In this document: in pieces, positions 30,676-39,218 of the stretch
How the letters are laid out: each line of letters begins with the position of its first letter
Numbering within the stretch: the stretch's first letter is position 1
From: Amaricoccus sp.
Lineage (GTDB): Bacteria > Pseudomonadota > Alphaproteobacteria > Rhodobacterales > Rhodobacteraceae
NCBI RefSeq assembly: GCF_017993425.1
Contig: NZ_JAGOMQ010000019.1
Location: forward strand, 16,554 to 80,553
Reading direction: 5' to 3'
DNA: 64,000 nucleotides
Notes under the pieces: model-generated
Told to the model about the DNA's origin: nothing
Seen by the model: only the letters and a program-made list of their open reading frames with translations
The model's database searches: none
Position numbers and translations under genes: made by a program

Positions 30676-30911
30676 GCCGTTTATATCATTCAATAAAGAC
30701 AGAATTCTGGTTTAGCGGAGCCTTGCCGGACCCGGGGGGGGGACGGGCCTTCGGGATGGGGGATCAAGGCGACTCTCTCCGTCATCGCGAGCGCTACGGA
30801 GCCTGTCACGAATCGGCGGCCGCGTCACGACGGGACCGGCGCCGGCACGGGAGTCGCGTCAAGGGTTTCGGCCCGGGCGAGGCGGCGCGCCGCGCGCCCG
30901 GGCCGTGAGGA

Positions 30912-31097
30912 TCAGCTGGCGTTGGGGCCGCGCAGGATGCGGATCTTCTCGCGCACCTTGCGCCACTGCTCGGCCTCGTCCCCAGCGCCCCGGGCCTCGC
31001 AGTCGCGCGCCTTCTGGGCGGCCTCGTATTCGGCCCTGTCGCCGCTCGCCGCATAGAGCCGGCGGGCGTAGTCGTCGATCTGAACCGGGATGTTCAC
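30912..31097 (-). CDS. Small conserved-looking hypothetical protein
   Basis: A 61-residue product, VNIPVQIDDYARRLYAASGD and then mostly charged helix ending KVREKIRILRGPNAS. I do not recognise a family. It is accepted because GGGGGAGGATAAATC lies just before the GTG start at 31097 and the composition is that of a helical cytoplasmic protein. It is divergent from dnaE2, about 107 bases apart. Confidence 0.6.
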   Translation of the reverse strand: MNIPVQIDDYARRLYAASGDRAEYEAAQKARDCEARGAGDEAEQWRKVREKIRILRGPNAS

Positions 31098-31204
31098 GAT
31101 TTATCCTCCCCCACGGTCGGTCGGGGTGGTACCCTAACACGATTCGCACCTCATGGCGCCGCTGAACGGCGCCGCGATGACGCAGCCGTTACCGACCCGC
31201 GACC

Positions 31205-34012
31205 ATGGCCTTCTCCGAGCTCTGCGCCACCTCGAACTTCACCTTCCTCACCGGCGGCAGCCATCCGCAGGAATACGCCGAGCGCGCCATCGAGCTCGGC
31301 CTATCCGCCCTCGCCATCGCCGACCGCAACTCCGTCGCCGGGCTGGTGCGCGCGCACCGGGCGCTCCGGGGCGCTGCCCGCGACGGCCTCGCCCCTCCGC
31401 GCCTCGTCCCCGGCGCGCGGCTGGCGCTGGCCGAGGGGATCGAGGTCACCGCGCTTGCCCGCGACCGCAGCGGCTGGGCGCGGCTCTGCCGGCTCCTGAC
31501 CCTCGGCGCGCGGCGGGCGAAAAAGGGGCAATGCCTGCTCCACCTCGCCGACCTGACCGACCTCGAGGCGCTCCACCTCCTGCTGCACCCGCCGGCGCTT
31601 GGCCGAGACCTCCGCGCCTGGCTGCCCCTGGCGCGCCGCTTCGCCCGGGCGCATGGCCACGCCCATCTCGTCGCCGCGCCCCGCTACGACGGACAGGACG
31701 CGGCGCGGCTCGACCGGCTGGCCGGGCTCGCCCGCCAGCTCGGCCTGCCGCTTGTCGCCTCCGCCGAGCCGGTGATGCATCACGGCGGCCGCCGGCGGCT
31801 GGTCGACGTGCTGACCTGCATCCGCGACGGCCTGCGCATCGACGACCTCGGCCGGGCGGCGCTCGCCAACGCCGAGCGACGCCTGCGCTCCGAGGCGGAG
31901 ATGCTGGCGATCTTCGGGCCGCACGCGGCGGCGGTGCATCGCGCCGGCGAGATCGCCGAGGGCTGCCGCTTCTCCCTCGACGAGCTGCGCTACGAATACC
32001 CCCGCGAGATCCGGGACGGCGAGGACCCGCAGGCCCGCCTCGTCCGCCTGACCGCCGAGGGGCTCGCCGGGCGCTACCCCGCCGGCGTGCCGCAGGCCTG
32101 GCGCGCCCAGGCCGACCGCGAGCTGGAGCTGATCGCCCGCAAGGACTACGCGCCGTTCTTCCTGACCGTGCATCACATCGTCGCCTTCGCCCGCTCGCGC
32201 GACATCCTCTGCCAGGGCCGCGGCTCGGCGGCCAACTCGATCGTCTGCTACGCCCTCGGCATCACCGCCATCTCGCCCGAGATCGGCAACATGGTGTTCG
32301 AGCGCTTCGTCTCCGAGGCCCGCGACGAGCCGCCCGACATCGACGTCGACTTCGAGCACGAGCGCCGCGAGGAGGTGATCCAGTACGTCTACGACCATTT
32401 CGGCCGCCACCGCGCCGGGATCTGCGCCACGGTCATCCACTACCGCGGCAAGCGGGCGATCCGCGAGGTGGGCGCGGCGATGGGGCTCTCCCGCGACACC
32501 GTGGCGGCGCTGTCGAGCCAGATCTGGGGCTGGGGCGGCACGGGAATGCCGCGGGAGCGGCTGGTCGAGCTCGGGCTCGACCCCGACGAGCCGCGGCTGG
32601 CGCTGACCATGCAGCTCGTCGACGAGATCATCGGCTTTCCCCGCCACCTCAGCCAGCATGTCGGCGGCTTCGTCATCACCGAGGGCCCGCTCGGCGAGCT
32701 CGTGCCGATCGAGAACGCGGCGATGGAGAACCGCCAGGTCATCTGCTGGGACAAGGACGACATCGACACGCTCGGCATCCTCAAGGTCGACGTGCTCGGC
32801 CTCGGCATGCTCACCTGCATCCGCAAGGCGCTGGGGTTGATCGCCGACCACCACGGCGTGCGGCACAGCCTCGACACCCTGCCGGAGGGCGACCCGGAGG
32901 TCTACGAGATGCTCGGCCGCGCCGACGCCATCGGGGTCTTCCAGGTGGAGAGCCGCGCGCAGCTCTCCTTCCTGCCGCGGATGAAGCCGAAGATCTTCTA
33001 CGACCTCGTCATCGAGGTGGCGATCGTCCGGCCCGGCCCGATCCAGGGCGGCATGGTGCATCCCTACCTGCGCCGCCGCCGCGGCGAGGAGGCGCCCGAC
33101 TATCCCGACGGCCCCCTGCACGACGTGTTGAGGCGCACCTACGGCGTGCCGCTCTTCCAGGAGCAGGCGATGCAGATCGCCATCGTCGGCGCCGGCTTCA
33201 CCCCCGACGAGGCCGACAGGCTGCGGCGCTCGCTCGGCACCTTCAAGGGCGACGGCACGGTCTACCGGTTCCGCGAGCGCTTCCTCGAGGGCATGGCCCG
33301 CAACGGCCACGACCCCGACTTCGCCGCGCGCTGCTTCTCGCAGATCGAGGGCTTCGGCAGCTACGGCTTCCCCGAGAGCCACGCCGCCTCCTTCGCGCTC
33401 CTCGTCTACGCCTCGGCCTGGATCAAGCGCCACTATCCGGCCGCCTTCGCCTGCGCGCTCCTCAACGCCCAGCCGATGGGGTTCTACGCCCCGGCCCAGA
33501 TCGTGCGCGACGCCCGCGCCCACGGGGTGGAGGTGCGCCCGGTCTGCGTCAACGCCAGCTTCTGGGACAACACGCTCGAGCCCGACGGCCAGGGCGGGAC
33601 GGCGCTGCGGCTCGGCTTCCGTCAGATCAAGGCGATGCGCGAGGAGGACGGGCTCTGGATCGCCGCCGCCCGCGGCAACGGCTATCCCGACGTCGAGGCG
33701 CTCTGGCGCCGCGCCGGGACCGAGCCGCGGCTCCTTGCCGCGCTGGCCGAGGCGGACGCCTTCGCGAGCCTCGGCCTCGGCCGGCGCGAGGCGCTGTGGG
33801 CGGCCCGCGCCATCCGCTCCCGCACCCCGCTGCCGCTCTTCGAGGGGCTCGACGGCGAGGGCCCGGAGGGGGCGGTCCGCCTGCCGCCGACCACCCTCGG
33901 CGAGGAGATCATCGCCGACTACGCCGCGCTCCGCCTGACGCTGCGGGCCCACCCGATGGCCCTCCTCCGCCCCCTGCTCACCCCGCCCCCGGAGGCCTCC
34001 CGCAAGGGCTGA
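31205..34012 (+). CDS. dnaE2: Error-prone DNA polymerase DnaE2, C-terminally short
   Basis: DnaE2 is a C-family polymerase used with ImuA/ImuB for mutagenic lesion bypass. The 935-residue product has a degenerate PHP domain at its start (FSELCATSNFTFLTGGSHPQ), the catalytic acidic motif PPDIDVDFEHERREEVIQYV, and palm/fingers blocks such as CQGRGSAANSIVCYALGI, QHVGGFVITEGPLGELVPIE and GFGSYGFPESHAASFALLVY. It stops right after LRLTLRAHPMALLRPLLTPP, where homologues continue with an OB-fold nucleic-acid-binding domain; members are usually over 1000 residues. No frame after the stop encodes that domain. imuA and imuB are not adjacent. Confidence 0.92.
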   Translation: MAFSELCATSNFTFLTGGSHPQEYAERAIELGLSALAIADRNSVAGLVRAHRALRGAARDGLAPPRLVPGARLALAEGIEVTALARDRSGWARLCRLLTLGARRAKKGQCLLHLADLTDLEALHLLLHPPALGRDLRAWLPLARRFARAHGHAHLVAAPRYDGQDAARLDRLAGLARQLGLPLVASAEPVMHHGGRRRLVDVLTCIRDGLRIDDLGRAALANAERRLRSEAEMLAIFGPHAAAVHRAGEIAEGCRFSLDELRYEYPREIRDGEDPQARLVRLTAEGLAGRYPAGVPQAWRAQADRELELIARKDYAPFFLTVHHIVAFARSRDILCQGRGSAANSIVCYALGITAISPEIGNMVFERFVSEARDEPPDIDVDFEHERREEVIQYVYDHFGRHRAGICATVIHYRGKRAIREVGAAMGLSRDTVAALSSQIWGWGGTGMPRERLVELGLDPDEPRLALTMQLVDEIIGFPRHLSQHVGGFVITEGPLGELVPIENAAMENRQVICWDKDDIDTLGILKVDVLGLGMLTCIRKALGLIADHHGVRHSLDTLPEGDPEVYEMLGRADAIGVFQVESRAQLSFLPRMKPKIFYDLVIEVAIVRPGPIQGGMVHPYLRRRRGEEAPDYPDGPLHDVLRRTYGVPLFQEQAMQIAIVGAGFTPDEADRLRRSLGTFKGDGTVYRFRERFLEGMARNGHDPDFAARCFSQIEGFGSYGFPESHAASFALLVYASAWIKRHYPAAFACALLNAQPMGFYAPAQIVRDARAHGVEVRPVCVNASFWDNTLEPDGQGGTALRLGFRQIKAMREEDGLWIAAARGNGYPDVEALWRRAGTEPRLLAALAEADAFASLGLGRREALWAARAIRSRTPLPLFEGLDGEGPEGAVRLPPTTLGEEIIADYAALRLTLRAHPMALLRPLLTPPPEASRKG

Positions 34013-34084
34013 CCGGGACCGATCAATGCGACTCCCGCGTCTCCGGGCGCCTGCGGCGTTTTCCCGGCGGCGACGTTGGTCCCA

Positions 34085-34239
34085 CGACGGCGCCCGCCGG
34101 GTGACATGCGCATGTCACCCGGCTCGACGCGGAGCGGTAGCGGCGGGGACGGCGGAACCTCGAAGTGAGTCGAACGGCGTCGCGAAATGCGGCGCTGATA
34201 ACTGTGCAATGATTTTCACCGTTCATATTCAAAATATTT
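34085..34239. repeat. 155-bp dispersed repeat, copy 1
   Basis: This segment aligns without gaps to 63717-63871 over 155 bases. It contains a perfect 28-bp palindrome at 34096-34123, centred on GACATGCGCATGTC, followed by CTCGACGCGGAGCGG, a variable 25-base part, and a conserved AT-rich end (ATGATTTTCACCGTT and TATTCAAAATATTT). It begins 72 bases after the dnaE2 stop and ends about 190 bases before murD. The remaining bases up to 34432 are AT-rich at first and hold no gene. Confidence 0.85.
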
Positions 34240-34432
34240 CGAAATATGTTTGCGCGCAAATCAGAAACTATCCGAAATCAAACGTGCATTTTCAAGACAG
34301 GAACGCACTTCATCTTTCCTCCCGCCGATCCGCGGCACCAACCGCCGCCCCGCCGGCGCACGCCGGAGGGGCCGGCTTGCGCCGGCCAACAGGCTCTGCG
34401 ACACCTGCGCGCGAGGACGGCTGAGGGCTTCC

Positions 34433-35839
34433 ATGATACCTGTGCGCGGATACCAGGGCCACAAGGTCGCGGTTCTGGGGCTCGGCCGCTCGGGCCTGCC
34501 CACGGCGCGGGCGCTGCGGGCCGGAGGCGCCGAGGTCGTCGCCTGGGACGACGGCCCCTTGGCCCGCGCGACGGCCGAGGCCGAGGGCTTCGCCCTCGCC
34601 GACCTGCGCCGCCCGGGAGCCTTCGACGCCGTGAAGGTGCTGGCCGTCTCGCCGGGGATCGCCCATCTCTACCCGGCCCCGCACCCGGCGATCGTCGCCG
34701 CCTGGGAGGCGGGCGTCGCCGTCGACAACGACATCGGCCTCTTCTTCCGCTCCTTCGCCACGCCGGCCTGGGACGCCTTCGACCGCACGCCGCAGGTGGT
34801 CTGCGTCACCGGCTCGAACGGCAAGTCCACCACCACCGCGCTCGTCGCCCACGTGATCGAGACCACCGGCCGGCCGGTGCAGGTCGGCGGCAACTTCGGC
34901 CGCGGCGTCCTCGACCTCGACCCGGCCGGGGACGGCATGGTCGTGGTGCTGGAGCTCTCCTCCTACCAGATCGACCTCGCCCGCGCCCTGCAGCCCGACG
35001 TCGCCATCTTCCTCAACCTCTCCGACGACCACCTCGACCGCCACGGCGGCCGCGGCGGCTACTTCGCGGCGAAGCGCCGGCTCTTCACCGAGGGCGGCCC
35101 GGCGCGGGCGATCATCGGCGTCGACGAGAACGAGGGCCGCCACCTCGCCAACGTCATGCGCGAGGACCGCGGCTCCGGCGACCCGGTCGTCCAGGTCTCG
35201 GTGACCCGCAAGCTGCCGGGGACGGGCTGGAACGTCGTCGCCCGCAAGGGCTTCCTCGCCGAATGGCGCGGCGGCCGCCAGGTCGCCGCCTTCGACCTCC
35301 GCGGGATCGCCCGGCTGCCGGGCGCCCACAACCACCAGAACGCCTGCGCCGCCTACGCCGCCGCGCGCCACCTCGGCATGGCGCCGAAGGCGATCGAGGC
35401 GGCGCTGGCGAGCTACCCCGGCCTCGCGCACCGCTCCGAGCTGGTCGCCGAGTGGCGCGGCGTGCGGGTGGTCAACGACAGCAAGGCCACCAACGCCGAC
35501 GCGGCCGAGAAGGCGCTCGGCAGCTTCGAGCGCGTCCGCTGGATCGCCGGCGGACGGCCAAAGGAGGGCGGCATCGAGAGCCTGCGGCCGTGGTTCGACC
35601 GGGTGGCCAAGGCCTACCTGATCGGCGAGGCGGCCGAGGATTTCGCCGCCACCCTCGGCGACACCCCGCACGAGATCTCCGGCACGCTCGACGCCGCCGT
35701 CGCCGCGGCGCTGGCCGAGGCGGAGCCGGGCGACGTCGTGCTGCTCGCCCCGGCCTGCGCCAGCTTCGACCAGTACGCGAGCTTCGAGCACCGCGGCCGC
35801 GCCTTCGTCGCCGCGGTCCGGGCGCGGACGGACGGCTGA
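34433..35839 (+). CDS. murD: UDP-N-acetylmuramoyl-L-alanine--D-glutamate ligase
   Basis: MurD adds D-glutamate to UDP-MurNAc-L-Ala in peptidoglycan precursor synthesis. The 468-residue product has the N-terminal Rossmann part [20 protein letters not shown], the Mur ATP-binding loop [42 protein letters not shown], the KRRLF region with the carbamylated-Lys neighbourhood, [19 protein letters not shown] and [17 protein letters not shown]. The ATG at 34433 follows GAGGG. Its usual dcw neighbours (mraY, ftsW, murG) are absent on both sides. Confidence 0.95.
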   Translation: MIPVRGYQGHKVAVLGLGRSGLPTARALRAGGAEVVAWDDGPLARATAEAEGFALADLRRPGAFDAVKVLAVSPGIAHLYPAPHPAIVAAWEAGVAVDNDIGLFFRSFATPAWDAFDRTPQVVCVTGSNGKSTTTALVAHVIETTGRPVQVGGNFGRGVLDLDPAGDGMVVVLELSSYQIDLARALQPDVAIFLNLSDDHLDRHGGRGGYFAAKRRLFTEGGPARAIIGVDENEGRHLANVMREDRGSGDPVVQVSVTRKLPGTGWNVVARKGFLAEWRGGRQVAAFDLRGIARLPGAHNHQNACAAYAAARHLGMAPKAIEAALASYPGLAHRSELVAEWRGVRVVNDSKATNADAAEKALGSFERVRWIAGGRPKEGGIESLRPWFDRVAKAYLIGEAAEDFAATLGDTPHEISGTLDAAVAAALAEAEPGDVVLLAPACASFDQYASFEHRGRAFVAAVRARTDG

Positions 35840-36067
35840 GGGGCCGCCCTGTGCCTGCCGAACGGCACGGACTGGACCGCCGCCGAGACCGACTGCATCC
35901 TCGCCGTCTGCGCCGCCCCCGGCCGCGGCGGCCACCCGGCCCGGCGCCTCGGGCCGGACGGGATCACGCTCGCCCGGCGCGGCAAGGGCGCCAGCGCCGC
36001 CACATCAACATCGCCATGGAGGCCGAGGACGTCGCCGGCGGCCGATCCCGGGGCTGATCCGGGGCGA

Positions 36068-36280
36068 TCACCGGGAGCCGGTGTCGGGGCGGTCGGATGC
36101 TGTGCTGCGGGCGGGGGTCGGGTCGGGAGCGGGGTGGTCGTCGTAGCGGCCGGAGAGGACGCGGGTGGCCTGGCCCTCGGGGTCGTCGTACTGGTTCCTG
36201 CGCAGCAGCCAGAGGAAGCCGGCGAGGCCGACGCCGCCGAGGAGGAGCGACGCCGGGATCAGGATGACGAGGACGTTCAC
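36068..36280 (-). CDS. ccoS: cbb3-type cytochrome oxidase assembly protein CcoS
   Basis: CcoS is a small one-helix membrane protein needed for cofactor insertion into cbb3 oxidase. The 70-residue product has VNVLVILIPASLLLGGVGLA, then FLWLLRRNQYDDPEGQA and ATRVL, typical of the family (DDPEG motif). The C-terminal half is a low-complexity Pro/Ser/Asp tail. The start is GTG at 36280, overlapping the ccoI stop (GTGA). It ends the operon. Confidence 0.92.
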   Translation of the reverse strand: MNVLVILIPASLLLGGVGLAGFLWLLRRNQYDDPEGQATRVLSGRYDDHPAPDPTPARSTASDRPDTGSR

Positions 36281-38496
36281 CGCCGGCCTCCGCCGAGGCG
36301 GAAGGCGTTGAGGCAGACGGCGAGCGAGCTGCCCGACATGGCGAGCGCGGCGAAGAGCGGCGTCACCAGCCCGGCGAAGGCGACGGGGACGGTGATGACG
36401 TTGTAGGCGAACGCGAAGACGATGTTCTGGACGATGCGGCGGCGGGCCGCGACGGCGACGCGCCAGGCCTCGGCGACGGGCGAGAGGCGCGAGCCGACCA
36501 CGATCATGTCGGCGGCGCTGCGGCTCGCGTCGACGGCGGAGGCGGGCGAGATGGAGACGTGGGCCGCCGCGAGGGCGGCGGCGTCGTTGAGGCCGTCGCC
36601 GACCATCAGCACCCGGCGGCCCTCGGCCCGCAGCGCGTCGAGATGGGCGACCTTCTCCTGCGGCGTCGCGCCGGCGATCCAGTCGGCGATGCCGACCTCG
36701 GCGGCGAGCGCGGCCACCGGGCCGGGCGCGTCGCCGGAGAGCAGCGTGATCGGCAGGCCCGCGGCGCGGAAGGCGGCGACGGCGGCGGCGGCGTCGCCGC
36801 GCGGCTCGTCGGCGAAGAGGAAGGCGACCGGGGCGGCGTCGCCGACGCGGAGCCAGGCGACGGTGTGCGCGCCGCCGGAGGGCGCGCCGATCCATTCGGC
36901 GCGGCCGAGCCGGACCGGCGCGCCGTCGACGACGCCAGCGGCGCCGAGGCCGGCCTGCTCGGTCACGTCGGTTGCGCGAGGCACGTCGAGGCAGGCGGCC
37001 GCGGCGGCGGAGGCGACGGCGCGGGCGATGGGGTGGGCGCTGTCCTCGGCGAGCGCGGCGGCGAGGGCGAGGTCGCGGCGGGAGAGCGCCTCGGCGTTGA
37101 CGAGGACGGGGCGGCCGGTGGTGAGCGTGCCGGTCTTGTCGAAGACCACCATGTCGATCTCGGCGAGGCGCTCGAGGGCGGCCCCGTCCTTGAGGAGCAC
37201 GCCCTCGCGGTAGAGCCGGCCGGAGGCGGTGGTGAGCACGGCCGGCACGGCGAGGCCGAGGCCGCAGGGGCAGGTGATGATCAGGACGGCGGCGGCGACG
37301 TTGGCGGCGAGGCGCCAGTCGTGGGAGCCGAGGCCCCAGACGAGGAAGGCGAGGATGGCGAGGGCGTAGACCATCGGCCCGTAGATGCGGGCGGCGCGGA
37401 AGGCGAGCGTGGCGTAGCGGGTGCGCGAGCGCTCGGCGGCCTCGACGAGGCGGCCGATGCGGCGGAGGAGCGTGTCCTCGCCGAGCGCGTCGGCGCGGAC
37501 CTCGATCGGGCCGGCGAGGTTGGTCATGCCGGCGCGCACCTCGGCGCCGGGGCCGACGGCGGCGGGCATGGTCTCGCCGGTCAGCATCGAGGCGTCGACG
37601 TCGGAGCGGCCGGCGACGATCGTGCCGTCGACGGGCACGCGGGCGCCGACTGGGACGGCGATCAGGTCGCCGGGGCGGAGCGCGTCGACGGGCACGGTCT
37701 CGCGGCCGCCGTCGGGGCGGATGCGGGTGGCGAGGCGCACCTCGAGCGCGGCGATCTCGGCGGCGGCCGAGCGGGCGGCGGCGCGGGTGCGGTGGGCGAG
37801 GTAGCGGCCGACCAGCAGGAAGAAGGTCAGCATGATCGCCGCCTCGAAGAATGCCTGCCGGCCGCCGAGGATGGTCTCCCAGAGCGAGACGGCCGCCGCC
37901 ATGAGGATGGCGGTGGAGATCGGCACGTCCATGTCCATGCGCCGGGCGGCGAGGCTGCGGGCCGCGGAGGCGAAGAACGGCCAGGCGGAGAAGAGGACCG
38001 CCGGGAGGGCGATGGCGGCGGAGACCCAGTGCATCAGGTCGCGCGTCGAGTCGGCGGCTCCGGACCAGACGGCGATCGAGAGCAGCATGACGTTCATCGA
38101 GGCGAAGCCGGCGACGCCGATGCGGGCGAGGAGGTCGCGGCCCTCGGCGTCGATGCGGGTGGCGTCGAGGGCGGCGGGGTCGAGGGAGCGGGCGGGGAAG
38201 CCGCGGCGGGCGAGGGCGGCGATCAGGCGGGCCTCGGTTCCGGGCAGATCCTCGGCGGTGACGGCGACGCGCCTCAGCCCGAGATGGACGCGGGCGGCGG
38301 CGACGCCGGGCTCGGCGGCGAGGGTGGTCTCCACCCCGTCGATGCAGGCGGCGCAGTGGATGCCGGGAAGCGCGAGGTCGAAGCGGCGGAGCGCAGCCGG
38401 CTCGGCGGCGCGGCCGGCGGCGGCCGGCGCCGGCTCGGGCGCGGCGGCGCAGGCGGGGCAGGCGGCGAGGGCGGGGAAGGCGTCGTCGGGGGTCAT
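36277..38496 (-). CDS. ccoI: Copper-transporting P1B-type ATPase CcoI (FixI)
   Basis: CcoI exports Cu+ across the inner membrane for assembly of the cbb3 oxidase binuclear centre. The 739-residue product has an N-terminal CPAC motif, an HMA domain with GIHCAACIDG, the transmembrane CPC motif in IITCPCGLGLAVPAVLTTAS, the phosphorylation site VVFDKTGTLTTGRPVL, the N-domain His in EDSAHPIARA, and hinge GDGLNDAAALAAAHVSI. It lies between ccoH and ccoS. Between its ATG and ccoH there is a run of imperfect copies of its own 5' end. Confidence 0.96.
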   Translation of the reverse strand: MTPDDAFPALAACPACAAAPEPAPAAAGRAAEPAALRRFDLALPGIHCAACIDGVETTLAAEPGVAAARVHLGLRRVAVTAEDLPGTEARLIAALARRGFPARSLDPAALDATRIDAEGRDLLARIGVAGFASMNVMLLSIAVWSGAADSTRDLMHWVSAAIALPAVLFSAWPFFASAARSLAARRMDMDVPISTAILMAAAVSLWETILGGRQAFFEAAIMLTFFLLVGRYLAHRTRAAARSAAAEIAALEVRLATRIRPDGGRETVPVDALRPGDLIAVPVGARVPVDGTIVAGRSDVDASMLTGETMPAAVGPGAEVRAGMTNLAGPIEVRADALGEDTLLRRIGRLVEAAERSRTRYATLAFRAARIYGPMVYALAILAFLVWGLGSHDWRLAANVAAAVLIITCPCGLGLAVPAVLTTASGRLYREGVLLKDGAALERLAEIDMVVFDKTGTLTTGRPVLVNAEALSRRDLALAAALAEDSAHPIARAVASAAAAACLDVPRATDVTEQAGLGAAGVVDGAPVRLGRAEWIGAPSGGAHTVAWLRVGDAAPVAFLFADEPRGDAAAAVAAFRAAGLPITLLSGDAPGPVAALAAEVGIADWIAGATPQEKVAHLDALRAEGRRVLMVGDGLNDAAALAAAHVSISPASAVDASRSAADMIVVGSRLSPVAEAWRVAVAARRRIVQNIVFAFAYNVITVPVAFAGLVTPLFAALAMSGSSLAVCLNAFRLGGGRR

Positions 38497-38742
38497 CGGA
38501 CGAGCCCCGTGGGCCGGGCGCGAGGCGCGGCTCGCGGGTATGGGCAGGCGGCGGCGCCAAGCCCGGCGGCCGGCGCCGGGTGGGGCGCGGGGGCGAGGGC
38601 GGGGCGGGCGTCGTCGGGCGTCATCGAGCCAGCCTCATGGGTCGGGCGGCGAGGCGCGGCTCGCGGCGGGGGCGGGCGCCGGCGCCGGGCGGGACGCGGG
38701 GAGCGGGACGGGCGGCGGCGGGGGTCATCGCGGGAGGCTCAT
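38475..38742. repeat. Imperfect triplication of the ccoH-end/ccoI-start junction
   Basis: On the minus strand, three ATG-centred units appear with starts at 38496 (true ccoI), 38624 and 38728. The first two share GAGCCGCGCCTCGC before the ATG and ATGACGCCCGACGACGCC or close variants after it; the third is shorter and begins ATGACCCCCGCCGCCGCC. Units translate to MTPDDAFPALA, MTPDDARPALA and MTPAAARPA. They also carry versions of the ccoH C-terminus (coding REPLFLAPAR). This explains the unusual 242-base gap inside an otherwise overlapping operon. Confidence 0.75.
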
Positions 38743-39218
38743 CGGGCGGGCGCGAGGAAGAGGGGCTCGCGGCGGTGGTAGGCGGCGCCGTTGGCGGCGA
38801 CGGCGTCGATGCGGACGGTCCAGACGCCGTCGGCGAGCGGGGCCGCCGCGGTCCAGCCGCGGGGGGTCTCGACGAGGTCGAGCGCGAGGTCGTCGCGGAC
38901 GGTGGTGGGGCGGCCGACCACGACGGAGAGCGAGGCCGGGCGGACGACGTGGCCGGCGGCGTCGGCGATCTCGACGGTCAGCGCGCCGTCGGCGTGGTCG
39001 AGGGTCAGGGTCCAGCCGAGCGCCTCCTGGGCGCGGCGGTCGTGGTCGAAGGTCTGGCTGGACACGTAGCTGTTGTCGACGACGACGCCCGAGAAGGTCT
39101 CGACGGCGAACCAGGCGAGCAGGACGTTGACGCCGATGATGACGCCGAAGGCGGCGAGCGCGACGGCGAGGACGTGCCGGCCGGTGATCGGCCGGGGCGG
39201 GTTGGCGGACCGGGTCAC
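38739..39218 (-). CDS. ccoH: cbb3 oxidase assembly protein CcoH (FixH)
   Basis: FixH/CcoH is a membrane protein that helps assemble and stabilise cbb3 oxidase. The 159-residue product has a single N-terminal helix (GRHVLAVALAAFGVIIGVNV) and a periplasmic domain with FSGVVVDNSYVSSQTFDHD, typical of FixH, and TLDHADGALTVEIADAAG. The start is GTG at 39218, overlapping the ccoG stop. Its 3' end is followed by the duplicated junction described separately. Confidence 0.92.
   Translation of the reverse strand: MTRSANPPRPITGRHVLAVALAAFGVIIGVNVLLAWFAVETFSGVVVDNSYVSSQTFDHDRRAQEALGWTLTLDHADGALTVEIADAAGHVVRPASLSVVVGRPTTVRDDLALDLVETPRGWTAAAPLADGVWTVRIDAVAANGAAYHRREPLFLAPAR

Noticed and set aside
31301..33952. 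Large minus-strand frame opposite dnaE2
   Set aside because: Composition (Val, Glu, Ala, Arg, Gly) and lack of any motif mark it as the antisense shadow of dnaE2. The same applies to many other long antisense frames in this GC-rich window.
34246..36057. Long plus-strand frame of about 600 codons over murD
   Set aside because: It is very rich in Arg, Pro and Gly, as expected for an out-of-frame read of high-GC coding DNA; murD in the other frame has all family motifs.
35852..36057. Possible gene remnant after murD with a WTAAETD-like motif
   Set aside because: One frame reads NGTDWTAAETDCILA, faintly like a small WTxxE-type domain, but there is no clear start, the rest does not fit, and the stretch is under 210 bases.
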